A DNA stretch of 6,347 nt. It comes from Syntrophomonadaceae bacterium (GTDB lineage Bacteria; Bacillota; Syntrophomonadia; Syntrophomonadales; Syntrophomonadaceae). A model generated the notes under the pieces. It had not been told where the DNA came from. It worked only from the letters and a program-made list of their open reading frames with translations, and did no database searches. Shown one piece after another: positions 4,322 to 6,347 of this stretch. Every line of letters starts with the position of its first letter. The stretch's first letter is position 1. Where the stretch lies: positions 1-6,347 of the forward strand of contig JAISDD010000083.1 in the NCBI GenBank assembly GCA_031265005.1, read 5' to 3'. Made by a program: the position numbers and the translations under genes.

Positions 4322-6347
4322 CTATAAAACATTGGCTTTAGCCATTTTACTGGCCATTATTTGAGGGCCTAAAACCCATATCAGATCTTCACTTTCAATC
4401 TTCATATTGATATCTGGATAAATAATAGGATACAAATTGCGCTCCAATCCTAATAAAAGTCCGCCCCAGTCATCTTTTATTTTAGAATCCTTAATGCTTA
4501 GACCGATCAAGTCAGAATCATTTTCCACTGTAACAGCATAGCAGATCAATTGGTCACTTTCATCAAACTGATCCTGGCTTTTTATGAAATCGTGGAGAGT
4601 ATAAATTTCTCCATCTGCTCTTTTCTTAAATTCCGTTTTGGTCATAGTATGAAAATTATCTAGCTGTGGTACATTACCAGTCAGAAAGACGGTATCTCCC
4701 ATCTTTATAATGTCTGAACCAGAAGGAATATTAATATGTTTGCTGTTGCGGATAATTTTTATGACTTTTACCCCTAAGTGATAAAAAGTACTGTCTGGTT
4801 CATCTAAGCGCTTATTAAGATCAGGAAAAGTTTCATCGCATATTATATTGCTGACATATAGCTGTTCATCAAGCCAGCGGTGTTTAGGGTCTTGCTCTTT
4901 TCGAGCTTCCAGCTGACGTTCGTTGAAGTTAGCCAGGAAGCGCGCTTCTACTTTCAAATAAGGGGCTATCAGCCATTCTGAACGAGCGATTAGAAACAGA
5001 AACAGCAGGGCGGGAAATATAATATAAATGGTGGAAAAATCAAAAATGATTTTTATAGGTAATGTTATTAATAAAAGTGTAAAAGCAAAGCGTATAGCCA
5101 GCAAAGCCAACAACGGCAGGTGATTTGATTTACTTTTAAACCACAGAGGAATAAAGAAAGGGCTGTTTGTTTTTTTAGGCATTAAATTCTGCCTTAAAAA
5201 AGGTGAGATAAAAGCCAAGATTAATGTAACAGACAAAACAGAAGCCAAAGTATGATTGATATATTGGTTCAGGAAAGGCCATACAAGCGAAACGCCGATC
5301 GCGATAATTCCTAATATTATTACGGTATAAATGGTCAAATAAAAAAAGTAGTTTTTAATAAATACCATCCAGTCACTGTCTTGCTCAGTTTCGGTTTGTT
5401 CTTCGGAAGTAAAACGGTTTAAAAAACTCAGTAACCTGTTAGGCAGCAATTTATTGACTAAATTGTATACCCTATCAGATGAGCGGATTATAAAAGGGGT
5501 GGTAAAGGTAGTAATTACTGAAACGGCAACTATAATGGGATAAATAAAACTATTGGTCACACCTAAAGAGATCCCCAAAGAGGCAATGATAAAAGAAAAT
5601 TCCCCTATTTGTACCAGAGAACAACCACAGAGTGTGGCAGTGCGTAAAGAATGTCCGGAAAAAAGCACCCCTATAGTGGAAAAAATGGATTGACCGCATA
5701 TAGTAACAATGGTGATTATAATTATAGGTACAGCATACTGAACAATTAACCCTGGATCGACCATCATACCAACAGAGATGAAAAATATAGCTCCAAAGAA
5801 ATCTTTTAAAGGTTTACTGACATGTTCGATTGTTTCCCATAAAACGGTGCCTGACAGTAAAGAACCAGCTAAAAAAGCGCCTAAAGCAGATGAAAAGCCT
5901 AAATAATTAGCCAGCAGTACCATACCTAAACACATACCCAAAGCAACGATCAAAAGAGTCTCTTCGTTCATTAAAGTTTTAATTTTATTTAAAATAGAAG
6001 GGATCAGATATATTCCTAAAATCAGCCACACTGCCAAATAAAAAACCATCTTCAGCAAACCAACTGTCAGTTCTCCTCCGGAAATTACATTGCTTACCGC
6101 AATAGTAGAGAGCACTACCATCATAAAAATACCAGCTATGTCTTCAATAATTAAGGTGCCCAGCACTAATTCTGTAAATTTTTTCCCTTTCAGGTTTAAA
6201 TCATCAAAAGCTTTTATGATTATGGTAGTGGAAGACATAGAAAGCATGCCGCCTAGGAAGAGACTGTCCATAGTTCCCCAATTCATCAGTCTGCCAGTGG
6301 TATAACCGACGAAAAACATACAAAACACCACAGTAATTGCTGTGATG
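4322..6347 (-). CDS. CPA2-family cation:proton antiporter with two C-terminal RCK_C domains (5' end outside window)
   Basis: This is a membrane antiporter of the KefB/Na+/H+ exchanger type, expected to exchange K+ or Na+ for H+. The frame stays open to the window edge: codons for Ile-Thr-Ala-Ile-Thr precede the in-frame GTG at 6331. The true start is therefore beyond 6347, probably about 100 residues upstream by comparison with the family. Numbering from 6331, CPA2 motifs are SMSSTTIIIKAF (31-42), LIIEDIAGIF (60-69, Asp64 being the likely ion-binding acid), GAFLAGSLLS (151-160), FFISVGMMVD (183-192) and QIGEFSFIIASLG (241-253). Four more hydrophobic segments follow at about 322-352, 360-380, 405-430 and 434-452. 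The cytoplasmic tail holds two RCK_C/TrkA-C-like domains, about 493-563 (GVKVIKIIRN, then GDTVFLTG) and about 597-662 (LIGLSIKDSKI, then EDLIWVLG). No NAD-binding RCK_N Rossmann fold is present. The tail probably gates activity through a ligand. Ion specificity cannot be read from sequence. It is convergent with the motility operon and likely unrelated to it. Confidence 0.9.
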   Translation of the reverse strand, partial: ITAITVVFCMFFVGYTTGRLMNWGTMDSLFLGGMLSMSSTTIIIKAFDDLNLKGKKFTELVLGTLIIEDIAGIFMMVVLSTIAVSNVISGGELTVGLLKMVFYLAVWLILGIYLIPSILNKIKTLMNEETLLIVALGMCLGMVLLANYLGFSSALGAFLAGSLLSGTVLWETIEHVSKPLKDFFGAIFFISVGMMVDPGLIVQYAVPIIIITIVTICGQSIFSTIGVLFSGHSLRTATLCGCSLVQIGEFSFIIASLGISLGVTNSFIYPIIVAVSVITTFTTPFIIRSSDRVYNLVNKLLPNRLLSFLNRFTSEEQTETEQDSDWMVFIKNYFFYLTIYTVIILGIIAIGVSLVWPFLNQYINHTLASVLSVTLILAFISPFLRQNLMPKKTNSPFFIPLWFKSKSNHLPLLALLAIRFAFTLLLITLPIKIIFDFSTIYIIFPALLFLFLIARSEWLIAPYLKVEARFLANFNERQLEARKEQDPKHRWLDEQLYVSNIICDETFPDLNKRLDEPDSTFYHLGVKVIKIIRNSKHINIPSGSDIIKMGDTVFLTGNVPQLDNFHTMTKTEFKKRADGEIYTLHDFIKSQDQFDESDQLICYAVTVENDSDLIGLSIKDSKIKDDWGGLLLGLERNLYPIIYPDINMKIESEDLIWVLGPQIMASKMAKANVL

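Noticed and set aside
4308..4363. AGGAG followed by a short TTG-initiated frame after the SwrB-like gene
   Set aside because: The spacing is too long and the short frame simply overlaps the antisense end of the antiporter gene.
6090..6305. Plus-strand ORF of 71 codons opposite the antiporter
   Set aside because: It mirrors conserved membrane-helix codons of the antiporter on the other strand and shows no motif of its own.
6329..6331. GTG at 6331 as the true start of the antiporter
   Set aside because: The frame continues open to the window edge with plausible membrane-helix residues (ITAIT), and the protein would lack the first helices of the CPA2 fold.

Overview
The window looks like the distal end of a flagellar/chemotaxis (fla/che) operon from an AT-rich, motile, low-GC Firmicute, followed by a convergent transporter gene that runs off the right edge. 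The order cheD, sigD (fliA/whiG type), DUF342/FapA-like gene, small charged protein, SwrB-like membrane protein is typical of Clostridia or Negativicutes. I cannot name a genus from sequence alone.

Layout. Positions 4-489 encode CheD, the chemoreceptor glutamine deamidase, with its catalytic Cys, His and Thr visible. Positions 489-1265 encode the flagellar sigma factor sigma-D, whose start codon overlaps the cheD stop (TAATG). Positions 1280-2683 encode a FapA/DUF342 protein with a parallel beta-helix core and a C-terminal coiled coil. Positions 2753-3079 encode a small, charged, probably coiled-coil protein of unknown function. From 3093 (3114 if only ATG is accepted) to 4253 lies a membrane-anchored SwrB/DUF6115-like protein. 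All five genes are on the plus strand with short gaps and are probably one transcript. On the minus strand, 4322-6347 holds most of a CPA2-family cation:proton antiporter with two C-terminal RCK_C (TrkA-C) domains; its N-terminus lies beyond the window.

How the genes work together. CheD tunes chemoreceptors. Sigma-D transcribes late flagellar and chemotaxis genes. SwrB-type proteins are known in Bacillus subtilis to promote flagellar export-apparatus activation and sigma-D output. FapA and the small protein are regular neighbours with poorly defined roles. The antiporter is functionally separate.

The most unusual part is the last plus-strand gene. First, its good Shine-Dalgarno sequence sits at normal distance from an ATT codon at 3093, not from the first ATG at 3114, and only the ATT start gives a full-length transmembrane helix. 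This points to a rare AUU start. Second, its middle carries a clear match to the N-terminal domain of translation initiation factor IF2 (IF2_N), between a membrane anchor and a SwrB-like C-terminal helix-turn-helix. Third, a small perfect hairpin lies just upstream of its ribosome binding site. These are the best leads here for something undescribed.
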